DNA of 64,000 nt from SCUS01 sp966211675 (GTDB lineage: Bacteria; Myxococcota_A; Polyangia; Polyangiales; Ga0077539), in NCBI GenBank assembly GCA_966211675.1, contig CBIHPK010000012.1:1-64000 (forward strand). The letters are read 5' to 3'. The position numbers were made by a program, and so were the translations under genes. Below the pieces are notes generated by a model. The model was not told the DNA's origin. It saw nothing but the letters and a program-made list of their open reading frames with translations, and did not search any database. Positions 1 through 8,204 of this stretch are shown piece after piece (position 1 is the first letter of the stretch; each line of letters opens with the position of its first letter).

Positions 1-91
1 CCCCCCCTCTCCCCGGCCGCCGCGGGGGGGGCGGCGCCGCCCCCCCGCGGCCTCCCTGGGGGCCCGCTCCGCGCGGGGGCGCGCCCCCCCC
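1..91. other. Adenine-free low-complexity G/C tract at the window edge
   Basis: The first 91 bases contain no A and only five T, with C and G runs of seven or eight. The frame of the M13 gene stays open through it but gives an Arg/Pro/Gly-rich translation unlike the family. It could be a sequencing or contig-end artefact, or an unusual junction; it cannot be decided here. Confidence 0.5.
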
Positions 92-1282
92 GACTCGCAG
101 CGCGTCAACGACAGCGTCCCCAGCTGGATGCAGGCCATCGACGCCTCGCTCTCGAACGGCGACCTCGCGGGCCTTCGCGTCTACCTGCGCCTGCACCTCG
201 CGAAGGTCATGGCGCCGGTCCTCGCCCGACCCATCGAGCTCGCGTTCTTCGACTTCTATCAGCGGCAGATGCGCGGCGCGCGAGAGATCGCTCCCCGCTG
301 GAAGCGCTGCCTCCGGCTCGTCGACCGGGCCCTCGGCGACGACGTCGGGCAGATGTTCGTCGCGCGCTACTTCACCCCTGACAGCCGGCAGCGCGCCCAG
401 CGGATGACCGAGGCGCTCGTCGACGCCTTCCGCAGCAACCTCCGCACGACCACCTGGCTCAGCCCCGCGGCGCGCGAGGCCGCCCTCGCCAAGCTCGCGA
501 GCGTTCGCATCGTGCTCGGCTACCCCAACCACTGGAGGAGCTACGAGGGGCTCCGCGTCGATCGCGGCGACGTGTTCGGCAACGCCTGGCGCGCGCGAGC
601 GCTGGCCGCCGAGCGGGACCTGACCAGCCTCGCGCGACCGGCCGATCGGGACGGGTTCAACTCGCTCGCGCAGTCGATCGACGGGTTCGGGCAGAAGCAG
701 CTGAACAACGCCGGCTTCACCGCGGGGCTGTTGCAGCCGCCGTTCTTCGATCCTCGGATGGACGACGCGGTGAACTTCGGGGCCATCGGCGGCATCATCG
801 GCCACGAGCTCACGCACCAGTTCGACGACGAGGGGCGCAAGTACGACGAGCACGGCAACCTGCGCGACTGGTGGCAGCCCTCGGACGTGGCCAGCTTCCG
901 AGCGCGCGCCCGGTGCTTCGTCGAGGAGTATTCGAGCTTCCACGCCGAGGACGGGACGCCCATCAACGGCACGCTGACGCTCGGCGAGAACATCGCCGAC
1001 AACGGCGGCCTGCGCCTCGCCTGGAGCGCCGCGCGGCTGCCCGAGGGCGGCGCTCCGATCGACGGCTTCACCCCGGCGCAGCGCTTCTTCCTCGCGTGGG
1101 CGCAGATCCGCTGCCAGAACGTGACGCCCGAGGTCGCCCATCGCCGAGCGACGAGCGACGAGCACGCTCCGGGCCGCTGGCGGGTCAACGGCGTCGTCTC
1201 GAACATGAGCGAGTTCGCGCGCGCCTTCTCCTGCGGAGCGGGCTCGCCGATGGTCCGTCCGCAGGTCTGTCGGGTGTGGTGA
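92..1282 (+). CDS. M13 family (neprilysin-like) zinc metallopeptidase, 5'-truncated
   Basis: This is the C-terminal part of an M13 endopeptidase, a family of usually secreted or envelope zinc peptidases of about 650-700 residues that cut short peptides. The zinc site HELTH lies at nt 803-817, the third ligand Glu in the ENIAD motif at about nt 985-999, and the typical family C-terminus ending CRVW is present. Recognisable family sequence starts near nt 92. The first in-frame ATG is at 128, but reading is open to the window edge, so about half of the protein is missing. The usual NAxY substrate-binding motif before the LLQPPFF segment is not recognisable; the equivalent stretch reads SIDGFG. 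The gene is convergent with the TPR gene. The family call is firm; the substrate is unknown. Confidence 0.88.
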   Translation, partial: DSQRVNDSVPSWMQAIDASLSNGDLAGLRVYLRLHLAKVMAPVLARPIELAFFDFYQRQMRGAREIAPRWKRCLRLVDRALGDDVGQMFVARYFTPDSRQRAQRMTEALVDAFRSNLRTTTWLSPAAREAALAKLASVRIVLGYPNHWRSYEGLRVDRGDVFGNAWRARALAAERDLTSLARPADRDGFNSLAQSIDGFGQKQLNNAGFTAGLLQPPFFDPRMDDAVNFGAIGGIIGHELTHQFDDEGRKYDEHGNLRDWWQPSDVASFRARARCFVEEYSSFHAEDGTPINGTLTLGENIADNGGLRLAWSAARLPEGGAPIDGFTPAQRFFLAWAQIRCQNVTPEVAHRRATSDEHAPGRWRVNGVVSNMSEFARAFSCGAGSPMVRPQVCRVW

Positions 1283-1283
1283 G

Positions 1284-1313
1284 GGCCTCGCGGCCGCAGG
1301 GCGACCCGAGGCC
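1284..1313. terminator. Possible hairpin between convergent genes
   Basis: Arms GGCCTCG (1284-1290) and CGAGGCC (1307-1313) are perfect inverted repeats around a 16-base loop. They lie between the stop codons of the M13 peptidase and the TPR gene. There is no T-tract, so terminator function is only inferred from position. Confidence 0.3.
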
Positions 1314-1318
1314 GCGCC

Positions 1319-4300
1319 CTACACGTTGATGAGGTCGAAGAGCTTGTCCGCCAGCGGGCGGTTGAGCAGCTTCAGGGACTTGTACACGTCCTGCGCGCTG
1401 TTCCAGTCGCCGGACCGGTAGAGGCACTCGCCCAGGTCGAACTGCAGCTGCGCGTCGCTCGGGTTCTGCCGCGACGCCCTCCGCAGCGGATCGACCGCGT
1501 CCTTGAAGCGCCCGGTCTTCTTGTAGGCCATGCCCAATCCCCGGTGCGCCGAGGGCGCGTCCGGCGACGACTGGAGCACCCGGCGGAAGGCCTTGATGGA
1601 CTCCTCGTCGCGCCCGAGCTGGCCCAGCAGCAGCGCCGCCGCGAGGTGCGAGTCCACGTCATCGGGCCGCAGCTTGATCGCGTTCTGGTAGGCCTCCGTC
1701 GCCTCCTGCAGCCGGCCGCTCTCGGCCAGCATGTACCCGAGGCCCGCCTGCAGCGTCGGGTCGCGCGGGTCGAGCCTCGCGGCGTTCTCCACGTGCATCA
1801 GCCCGGCCTCCGCGAGGCCCTTCTGCCGCATCGCCAGCCCCAGCGAGTAGTGCGCGTGGGCCATGTCGGGCTTGAGCCGCACCGCCTCGCGCAGCGCCTC
1901 GATCGCCTCGTCCGGGCGCTCGGTGTACATGCTCAGCACCCCGAGCTTCTGGTGCGCCTCGGCGGACTGCGGGCGCAGCCGTACCGCGCGCTTGCAGGCG
2001 TCCGCGGCTTCCTGCCAGCGGCCCATGCGCTCGTAGGTCAGCGCGAGGCGCCAGAGCGCGTCGGCGTGGTCGGGCCGGTAGCGCACCGCCTGGCGCAGCG
2101 ACTCGGCGGAGTCCTCCATGCGACCGAGCTCGGCGTAGCTGCGCGCGATGCCCAGCAGCGCGTCGACGAGGTCGACCTTGATCCCGAGCGCGCACTCGAA
2201 GGCCGACACCGCCTCCGCGTGGTGGCCCGCGTCGCCGTAGAGGTTGCCCAGCGCCGTCCACGCGTCGGCGTGGGTGTGGTCGAGGTCGATGCACGCGCGG
2301 AAGGCCTCGCCCGCCTCGGCGTAGCGCCCGAGGTCGCGCAGCACCTCGCCGAGGGCGAAGCGCAGCCCGGGCTCGCGCGGCAGGAGTTCCACCGAGTGCT
2401 GGAGCGCCGCCTCGGCCTCCGGCAGCCGGTCGAGCTGCTTGCTGGCGAGCGCGAGCAGCCGGTACGAGTCCGCGTGGTCGGGGTTGATGCGGATCGCCTC
2501 GCGCAGCGGCGGAATGGCCGCCTCGTAGCGGCCGAGCGCCACGGAGACGGCGCCGTACCCGCGGTGCGCCGCGCCGTCGTGGGGGTCGAGGGCGAGCGCT
2601 CGCTGGAAGATCTCCGCGGCCTCGGCGTTCATGCCCGCGGCCTGGTAGGTCTCGCCGAGCACCCGGTACGCGGCCGACTGCCGGGGGTCGAGGCGGATCG
2701 CCTGCCCCAGCGAGTCGACGGCCTCCTGCGGGCGCCCGAGGCGGGCGTAGAGGGTGCCGAGCTCGAGGTGCGCCCGCGCGTCGTTGGGCCGGATGCGCAG
2801 CGCCTGGCGGAAGCGCTCGATGGACTCCTGATCGCGCCCGAGGTCCCGGGCCACGGCGCCGAGCGCGACGTAGGCCTCGGCGCTGTCGGGCCGAAGGCGG
2901 GCGAGCTGGCGGTAGGCCTGCGCGGCGTCCTGCGGCATCTCCAGGGCGCGGTAGGTGTTGCCCAGCGAGAGGTACGCGTCGGCGAAGTCCGTCTGGATCA
3001 TCGTCGCCTGGCGGAAGCTCTCCACGGCGGCGCGCTTGTCGCCCTTGCGCTCGCGCATCAGCCCGAGGTGGTAGTGCGCCTCGGCGTAGTCGGGCTTCCG
3101 CTCGACGGCCTGGCGGAAGTAGTCCGCGGCGTCCTCCCAGCGCTGCCCGCGCTCCAGGGCGAGGCCCAGGAAGTAGAGCCCCTGCGCGTCGTCGGGGTTC
3201 TTGTCGACCGCCTTGCGCAGGCTCTCCAGGGCCTCGTCGCCGCGGCCGAGGCGCTCGAGCGCGATGCCGTGGTTGCGCTGCGAGTCCATGTCGTTGGGAT
3301 CGAGCCAGACGGCCTGCTCGTACGCGTCGACGGCGTCCTGGAAGCGCTCGATCTCCAGCAGCACGGACCCGAGCGCGGCGTGCAGCACGGGGTTGTTGGG
3401 TTGCAGCCGGATGCCCTGCTGGAAGGCCTTGATGGCCTCGTCCGGGCGGTCGATGCGGCGGTAGGCGAGGCCGAGGTTGTAGTACCCGTCGGGGTGGTCG
3501 GGCTTCACCTTCACGGCGCGGAGCAGCACCTCGATGGCCTCGTCCTTCCGGTCGAGCGAGAGCAGCGCGACGCCGAGGCGGTGCAGGGTCTCCGGGTGGT
3601 CCTTGCGCATGGTGAGCGCGGTCTTGAACTGGTCGACCGCGTCGTCGAAGCGCGAGGTCGCGGCGTAGGTGACGCCCAGCGCCACCACCGCGTCGAAGTA
3701 GTCGGCCTTGAGCCGGATGGCCTCGCGGAAGGCCTCCACCGCCTCCACCTGGCGGCTGAGCCCCGCGTAGACCTTCGCGAGCTCGAAGTGCGACTCGGCG
3801 TGCTCGGGCCGCAGCTTGATCGCCTTGCGGAAGGCCTCGATGGCCGCGTCGGGCTTGTCGATGGCGGCGCACACCTCGCCGAGCACGTGCAGCGACTCGG
3901 GGTGGTTGGCGCGCAGCCTCGTGGCCTGGCGCAGCGACTCCTCGGCGATCACCAGGTTGCCGAGCGCCCGCTCGTGCAGCCCGAGGGTGTAGTGGAACTC
4001 CGCCTCCTCGGGCCTCAGCCGGATGGCGTTGCGCACCGCCCTCGCGGCCTCCGGGATGCGCCCGAGGTCCTTGTAGACGATGCCGAGGTGGTTGTAGCCG
4101 GGGGCGCAGTCGGCATCGATCTGCACCGCCTGCTCCAGCGCCTCGACGGCCTCCTGCATGGAGCCCACGGCGGCGCACGAGACCCCGAGGCCCACGCGCA
4201 GCATGGGCTGCGTGGGCGCCCGCTTGATGGCCTCTCGGAAGGCGCTCACGGCGTCCGGGTGCAGCCCGAGGGCCTGCGACGCGGCGCCGATGCCGGCGAA

Positions 4301-5095
4301 GCCCTCCACGCGATCGGGGGCCACCCGCGCGACCTCCTGGAAGGACGCGAGCGCCTCTCGGTGGCGCTCCAGGCGCGCGGCGAGGTTGGCGGCGGCGAGG
4401 TGCGCGTCGAGCCGGTCCGGGTGGGCGCCGGTGCAGGCGCGCCAGGCGCCGAGCGCGTCGTCGACGCGGCCGACCTTCTCCAGCGAGACCCCGAGGCGGT
4501 ACTGGTCGTCGGCGGTGGGGGCTTCGATCTTGGCGAGGTGCTCGAAGGTGCGGACCGCGTCCGCGTCGCGCCCGGCGCCGTGGTAGGCCCACGCGAGGTT
4601 TCGGATGATCTCCGCCTCGCCGGGGCGCATCTCGTTGGCGCGCTCCAGGTAGGGGATGGCCTCCGCGAAGGCCCGGGCGCGCACATAGACGAAGCCCACC
4701 TCGGAGACCGCCGCGGCGTAGTCGGGCTTGACCTTGAGCGCCTGGCGAAACGACCCGCTCGACTCGTCCCACTGGGCGAGCTTCGCCTGGCACTGGCCCA
4801 GCCGGTACCAGGACTCGGCGTGCTCGGGCTTGAGCTTCGTGGCCTCCTTCAGCGCCGGGGCGGCGGAGGCGAAGTCCTCCCGGGCCATGTAGTCGAGCCC
4901 GAGGTTGAACTGCCCGTCGGCGAGGTTGGGATCGATGGCGATCACTCGCTTGTGCGCGACGATCGCCTCCTCCAGACGGCCGGCCTGGCGGTAGAGGTTC
5001 CCCAGTCGGTTGCGCTGGAAGGGGTCGTTGGGCCTGATCATCAGGGCCGTCTTGGCTTGCTCGATCTGCTCCGCCAACCGTTGCTGCTCGCTCAT
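1319..5095 (-). CDS. Giant all-TPR repeat protein (about 36 tandem repeats)
   Basis: This 1258-residue protein is built almost entirely of 34-residue tetratricopeptide repeats with the canonical W/L-G-Y-A-P pattern (blocks such as YRLG, AIEAFRKAIKLRP). About 36-37 repeats fit the length. No signal peptide, membrane segment or catalytic domain is visible, so it is probably a cytoplasmic scaffold. The ATG at 5095 was chosen because AAGGGG lies five bases upstream; an in-frame ATG 28 codons earlier lacks this. TPR superhelices bind partner proteins, and in myxobacteria long TPR proteins take part in polarity and motility, but nothing here fixes the role. The repeats are divergent at the DNA level, so this is not a young repeat array. 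Confidence 0.9.
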   Translation of the reverse strand: MSEQQRLAEQIEQAKTALMIRPNDPFQRNRLGNLYRQAGRLEEAIVAHKRVIAIDPNLADGQFNLGLDYMAREDFASAAPALKEATKLKPEHAESWYRLGQCQAKLAQWDESSGSFRQALKVKPDYAAAVSEVGFVYVRARAFAEAIPYLERANEMRPGEAEIIRNLAWAYHGAGRDADAVRTFEHLAKIEAPTADDQYRLGVSLEKVGRVDDALGAWRACTGAHPDRLDAHLAAANLAARLERHREALASFQEVARVAPDRVEGFAGIGAASQALGLHPDAVSAFREAIKRAPTQPMLRVGLGVSCAAVGSMQEAVEALEQAVQIDADCAPGYNHLGIVYKDLGRIPEAARAVRNAIRLRPEEAEFHYTLGLHERALGNLVIAEESLRQATRLRANHPESLHVLGEVCAAIDKPDAAIEAFRKAIKLRPEHAESHFELAKVYAGLSRQVEAVEAFREAIRLKADYFDAVVALGVTYAATSRFDDAVDQFKTALTMRKDHPETLHRLGVALLSLDRKDEAIEVLLRAVKVKPDHPDGYYNLGLAYRRIDRPDEAIKAFQQGIRLQPNNPVLHAALGSVLLEIERFQDAVDAYEQAVWLDPNDMDSQRNHGIALERLGRGDEALESLRKAVDKNPDDAQGLYFLGLALERGQRWEDAADYFRQAVERKPDYAEAHYHLGLMRERKGDKRAAVESFRQATMIQTDFADAYLSLGNTYRALEMPQDAAQAYRQLARLRPDSAEAYVALGAVARDLGRDQESIERFRQALRIRPNDARAHLELGTLYARLGRPQEAVDSLGQAIRLDPRQSAAYRVLGETYQAAGMNAEAAEIFQRALALDPHDGAAHRGYGAVSVALGRYEAAIPPLREAIRINPDHADSYRLLALASKQLDRLPEAEAALQHSVELLPREPGLRFALGEVLRDLGRYAEAGEAFRACIDLDHTHADAWTALGNLYGDAGHHAEAVSAFECALGIKVDLVDALLGIARSYAELGRMEDSAESLRQAVRYRPDHADALWRLALTYERMGRWQEAADACKRAVRLRPQSAEAHQKLGVLSMYTERPDEAIEALREAVRLKPDMAHAHYSLGLAMRQKGLAEAGLMHVENAARLDPRDPTLQAGLGYMLAESGRLQEATEAYQNAIKLRPDDVDSHLAAALLLGQLGRDEESIKAFRRVLQSSPDAPSAHRGLGMAYKKTGRFKDAVDPLRRASRQNPSDAQLQFDLGECLYRSGDWNSAQDVYKSLKLLNRPLADKLFDLINV

Positions 5096-5233
5096 CGATC
5101 CCCTTGAAAACGGGTGTTCCGCCGTGTCGCGGCGGCGATGATCGCCAGTGCGCCCGCCGCTGTCCATTCCGGCGTGCATCCCTTTACCCCCCCCTTCAGC
5201 CCCCCGCCGTCGGCCTGCGCTCCGCGGTCGGCG

Positions 5234-6022
5234 CTACCAGCGCCCCGCGAAGGCCCGCTGCGCGGCGTCGTCGACCAGCGCCCCTTCGGGCGTCGCCGCG
5301 ATCACCGCCGGGGCGTAGCCGCTCTCGACGGAGACGATCTGCACCGCGGTCCCCTCCACCCGGAGGCGCAGCCGCCAGGCGCGCCACGCGATCTGCAACC
5401 CTCCGTCGGGCAGCGCCTCGATGCGGCGGTAGGGGTGCGGCGTGGCGTCGCGGCGGAGCACGTCCTCCAGGGGGTGGAGGTCGACGGCGTGCTCGGTCCA
5501 GAGCCAGTCGCGCTGCGCGGCGGCGCGCTCCGACCAGGTGACCGCGTTGGGATAGGCGCTCCCGTCCCGCTCCGCTCGGACCAGGTCATCGATCCATCCG
5601 GCGCGGGCCTCGGGCCAGGCCTCGACGGTGGGGTGGTAGGGCTTGAGGTCGAGCACGGGCGTCCCGTCGAGCAGGTCCACGTCGGCGACGCGCAGCGTGC
5701 GCCCTCGGATCTCCAGCAGCCGCACCAGCGAGAGCCCGATGGGGTTTGGGCGGTGGGGCGAACGCGTCGCGAAGACGCCCCGCTTCACCCGAGGACCCCG
5801 CGGCGGCAGCACCATGGGCTTCCACCCGCGCACCCGGTCGAACCAGGTGATGAGCCAGATGCGCTCCATCGCGCCGAGGTCGCGCAGCGCGTCGGTGATG
5901 CCCTCGGCGGGGTGCAGCACCACGAGGGCCTCGCGCTCGCTCGCCGCGGCGCCAGGCTGCCTCGGGGTGCGCGCGAGGTGATCGTGGACCGATCGGATCA
6001 CGCCGATCTCACGCAAGCTCAT
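5234..6022 (-). CDS. trmO: TrmO-type tRNA (adenine37-N6)-methyltransferase
   Basis: The 262-residue protein belongs to the TrmO/YaeB (UPF0066) family, SAM-dependent enzymes with a small beta-barrel fold that methylate N6 of t6A37 in threonine tRNAs. The start reads SLREIGVIRS, the family opening. The core SAM-pocket segment SPHRPNPIGLS is intact, followed by LDLKPYHP, and the C-terminal YRRIEALPDGG part has the family layout. The ATG at 6022 aligns with other family starts; in-frame ATGs at 6037 and 6097 would add an unconserved tail. It is divergent from the pseudokinase gene, with about 120 bases between them. Family confident; the exact tRNA target is inferred from E. coli. Confidence 0.9.
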   Translation of the reverse strand: MSLREIGVIRSVHDHLARTPRQPGAAASEREALVVLHPAEGITDALRDLGAMERIWLITWFDRVRGWKPMVLPPRGPRVKRGVFATRSPHRPNPIGLSLVRLLEIRGRTLRVADVDLLDGTPVLDLKPYHPTVEAWPEARAGWIDDLVRAERDGSAYPNAVTWSERAAAQRDWLWTEHAVDLHPLEDVLRRDATPHPYRRIEALPDGGLQIAWRAWRLRLRVEGTAVQIVSVESGYAPAVIAATPEGALVDDAAQRAFAGRW

Positions 6023-6106
6023 CGGCAGGCCGTTCATCGGGGAAGGGACGCCGATCGTGGCACGGCTCGCGCGACGGCGCTGACCTTCCGCGGCCATCGA
6101 GCTTTC

Positions 6107-6136
6107 TTGACCCCTCCGCGGTTTCGCCGCCCTATC
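6107..6136 (+). promoter_or_regulatory. Candidate promoter of the pseudokinase gene
   Basis: TTGACC (6107-6112) is followed after 18 bases by CCTATC (6131-6136), which ends eight bases before the GTG start at 6145. The -35 sits in AGCTTTCTTG (6100-6109), a 10-mer repeated before the kinase gene at 16155-16164. Confidence 0.45.
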
Positions 6137-6144
6137 GGCAGTTC

Positions 6145-7356
6145 GTGCACGACCTCCTGCCCGCTCGCGCCCTGGTCCCCCTCGATGCTCCGCGCGTCAT
6201 CCGCTGCCGCGGGGCGATCCATCTCTACTCCGCCGCCGGGCTGCGCCCCGACCGTCGCTCGCTGGTGCTGCTCGCCGCTCCGGACACCGACGCCGCGGAG
6301 GCCGTTCGCATCCTCGACGCCATCGAGCGCGCGCACTCCGTCGCCGCGGGCGACCTCTTCGCCGCGCCCCTCGCCCGGGGAAACCGTGAGGGGAGGGAAT
6401 TCCTCGCGCTCGACGCGGACGGGGCCTTCGATGGAGAGCGCATGGTCCAGGCCTTCGCGGACACCGGTCGGCGCGTGCCCTTCGCCGCGGCCGTGGGCCA
6501 GCTGCTGCGCATCGCCGACGGGCTCACGCTCGCCCACTCGGTGAACGTCCGGTTGCCCTCCGGGCCGCTCGTGGTCGGGACGCTGCTGCCCTGCCAGTTC
6601 ATCTTCGACGCCGAGGGGCGGTCGACGGTGCTCGGGCTGGGCGACCCCGCGATCGCCCGCGCCGCGCCCCCGGGGATGCTCATCGCCCCGGAGCTGCAGC
6701 TCCGGAGGGCCCCCGATCATCGCACCGACGGCTTCGCGCTCGCGGCGATGATGCGCTCCATGGCTTCGTTCACCGAGCTTCCGCCGGTGATGGAGCGCGT
6801 CCTGGGCGGCGCCGAGCGAGGGCCGGAGCGGATCCTCGGGCGGCATGTGAGGGCGTTCCAGGCGCGCATGTGGAGCGGGCCGCCGCGGCTGCGGCTCGAT
6901 GCGGCGCCCGTCGCTTCGCTGGTCCGCATGCTCTGCCACGCGCTCTCCGTCGAGCCTGACGCGTCGGCCTTCGACCGCTTCGTCGCCTCGCTCATGGTCC
7001 CGGAGGCCGAGGCCGCCTCGGAGGTTCCGACGCACGTGCTGCAGGTGGCCGACGACCTCGGCTGGTTCGAGATCGACGGCGGTCCCAGGTGTCGCCTCGC
7101 GTCGCGCGCGTCGCTGCGACGACTGCTCACCGTCCTGGTCGACCATCACCGGGACCGTCCGGGCGCCGTGCTGGAGCCGGACCTGCTGCTCGCGGCGGGC
7201 TGGCCCGGCGAGCGGGTGCTGCCTGAGGCCGGGCTTCACCGGGTCCACGTCGCGCTGTCCGAGCTCCGTCGGATGGGCCTGCGCTGCGCGCTGGAGCGCT
7301 TCGACACGGGCTACCGCCTGGCCCCCTCGTTGGCCGTGCAGCGGGGCGCGATTTGA
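6145..7356 (+). CDS. Pseudokinase-like protein with C-terminal winged-helix domain
   Basis: This 403-residue protein looks like a degenerate Hanks-kinase domain (about 20-215) joined to a winged-helix DNA-binding domain (about 318-395). In the kinase-like part the catalytic-loop region is GTLLPCQFIFDAEG (145-158) instead of HRDxKPxNILxD, the DFG equivalent is LGLGD, and only the APE motif (181-183) survives. Catalysis is therefore unlikely. The C-terminal part has the OmpR/SARP-type pattern W-V-HVALSELRRMG followed by the wing DTGYRLAP. It has a GTG start, no visible Shine-Dalgarno sequence and a -10-like box eight bases upstream. It could be a transcription regulator or a signalling scaffold. 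The fold assignment is by pattern only. Confidence 0.6.
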   Translation: MHDLLPARALVPLDAPRVIRCRGAIHLYSAAGLRPDRRSLVLLAAPDTDAAEAVRILDAIERAHSVAAGDLFAAPLARGNREGREFLALDADGAFDGERMVQAFADTGRRVPFAAAVGQLLRIADGLTLAHSVNVRLPSGPLVVGTLLPCQFIFDAEGRSTVLGLGDPAIARAAPPGMLIAPELQLRRAPDHRTDGFALAAMMRSMASFTELPPVMERVLGGAERGPERILGRHVRAFQARMWSGPPRLRLDAAPVASLVRMLCHALSVEPDASAFDRFVASLMVPEAEAASEVPTHVLQVADDLGWFEIDGGPRCRLASRASLRRLLTVLVDHHRDRPGAVLEPDLLLAAGWPGERVLPEAGLHRVHVALSELRRMGLRCALERFDTGYRLAPSLAVQRGAI

Positions 7357-7434
7357 GCTTCTTTGACTGGTGTCGCTCGGGGCGGTCCCCGTAGATCTCC
7401 AGCGTTGGGGGATGGAGACGCCGGCGCGGCCTGA

Positions 7435-7469
7435 GCTCTCCCCGATCGGTAGAACCGGTCGGGGAGAGC
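7435..7469. terminator. Strong hairpin between convergent genes
   Basis: A 16-base stem (7435-7450 pairing with 7454-7469, one T-G wobble) closes on the 3-base loop AGA. It sits between the convergent pseudokinase and uracil-DNA glycosylase genes and could terminate transcription in both directions. There is no U-tract on either side, so it is not a textbook intrinsic terminator. Confidence 0.6.
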
Positions 7470-7480
7470 CGACAGGGTGC

Positions 7481-8101
7481 TCATCGGGTCGCGGCGATCC
7501 ACGCGGGGTGCTGGCCGATGAGGGCGAGGGCCTGGGCGAGCAGGCTCTTGCCGGGCTCGCCGCGGTGCCAGGTCGAGACGCCGCTCGGGTGCGGCAGTGC
7601 GATCACGTCCGTCTCCACGCCGTGGAAGCGCGCCCGCTGCGTGGTGCCGATCACCCCGGTGAGCGGGCCGCGGTGGCCGAGCACCTGCTCGATGGCGAGA
7701 GCCCCCACCGGGAGCACCAGCTCGGGCCGGAGGATGTCCACCTCGCGCGAGAGGAAGGCCCCGCAGCGAGCCACCTCGTCGCGGTCGGGCTTGCGGTCCC
7801 CGCCGCTCGCGGCCTTCCCCGGGAAGCACCGCGCCACCGCGGCGATGTAGACCCGCTCGCGGAAGGTCGCTTCGTTCACCCCGAGCGTCGACTCGAACCA
7901 CCCGAACAGGGTCTTCCCCGCGGTCCACGCGAAGGGCCTGCCGAAGCGGCCCTCGCGGGGGCCGGGCGCCTGGCCGACCAGCAGCACGCGGCTGAGCACC
8001 GGCGGGCCGTGCACCACCGGGCCGATCATGGAGAGGCACGCGCGGCAGGCCGCGAGGTCGCGGTGCACGGCGTCGAGCAGGGGCAGTCGGTGGTCCATCA
8101 T
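7481..8101 (-). CDS. Uracil-DNA glycosylase, Fe-S family 4/5-like
   Basis: The 206-residue protein removes uracil (and perhaps related deaminated bases) from DNA as the first step of base-excision repair. Motif 1 is GQAPG (43-47) and the C-terminal catalytic-loop motif is HPSG (171-174). Four cysteines, C19 and C22 near the N-terminus and C92 and C113 in RCFPG and ARCG, match the 4Fe-4S ligand pattern of family 4 enzymes. Motif 1 has Q instead of the family-4 E and lacks the following E/D, so the exact subfamily is uncertain. Two adjacent ATGs (8101 and 8098) are possible starts; no clear ribosome site is visible. It is divergent from the BrxD-like gene. Confidence 0.85.
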   Translation of the reverse strand: MMDHRLPLLDAVHRDLAACRACLSMIGPVVHGPPVLSRVLLVGQAPGPREGRFGRPFAWTAGKTLFGWFESTLGVNEATFRERVYIAAVARCFPGKAASGGDRKPDRDEVARCGAFLSREVDILRPELVLPVGALAIEQVLGHRGPLTGVIGTTQRARFHGVETDVIALPHPSGVSTWHRGEPGKSLLAQALALIGQHPAWIAATR

Positions 8102-8190
8102 CGGGGAGGAGGCGTGGTAGAGCGTCGCGCGCCGCGGCGCCAGCGGATGCCTCCACGTGATCTGTGGGCGTCACAGGGCCTGTTCGCGCA

Positions 8191-8196
8191 TACACT
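8191..8196 (+). promoter_or_regulatory. -10-like box before the BrxD-like gene
   Basis: TACACT ends eight bases before the GTG at 8205, the spacing expected for a leaderless transcript. No good -35 is seen, and no Shine-Dalgarno sequence precedes the GTG. Confidence 0.35.
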
Positions 8197-8204
8197 CCGC
8201 GCCC

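Noticed and set aside
1319..5095. CRISPR-like or satellite repeat array
   Set aside because: Spacing follows the 102-base TPR unit, the repeats diverge in DNA sequence, and they encode protein; no direct repeats with spacers.
1544..5107. 1187-codon open frame opposite the TPR gene
   Set aside because: It is a shadow of repetitive GC-rich coding sequence; the translation is Arg/Leu/Val-rich without domain features, while the other strand has canonical TPRs and a good ribosome site.
7354..7469. Small RNA from TTGACT (7363-7368) to the hairpin at 7435-7469
   Set aside because: No -10 box at suitable distance; the hairpin is better explained as a terminator for convergent genes.
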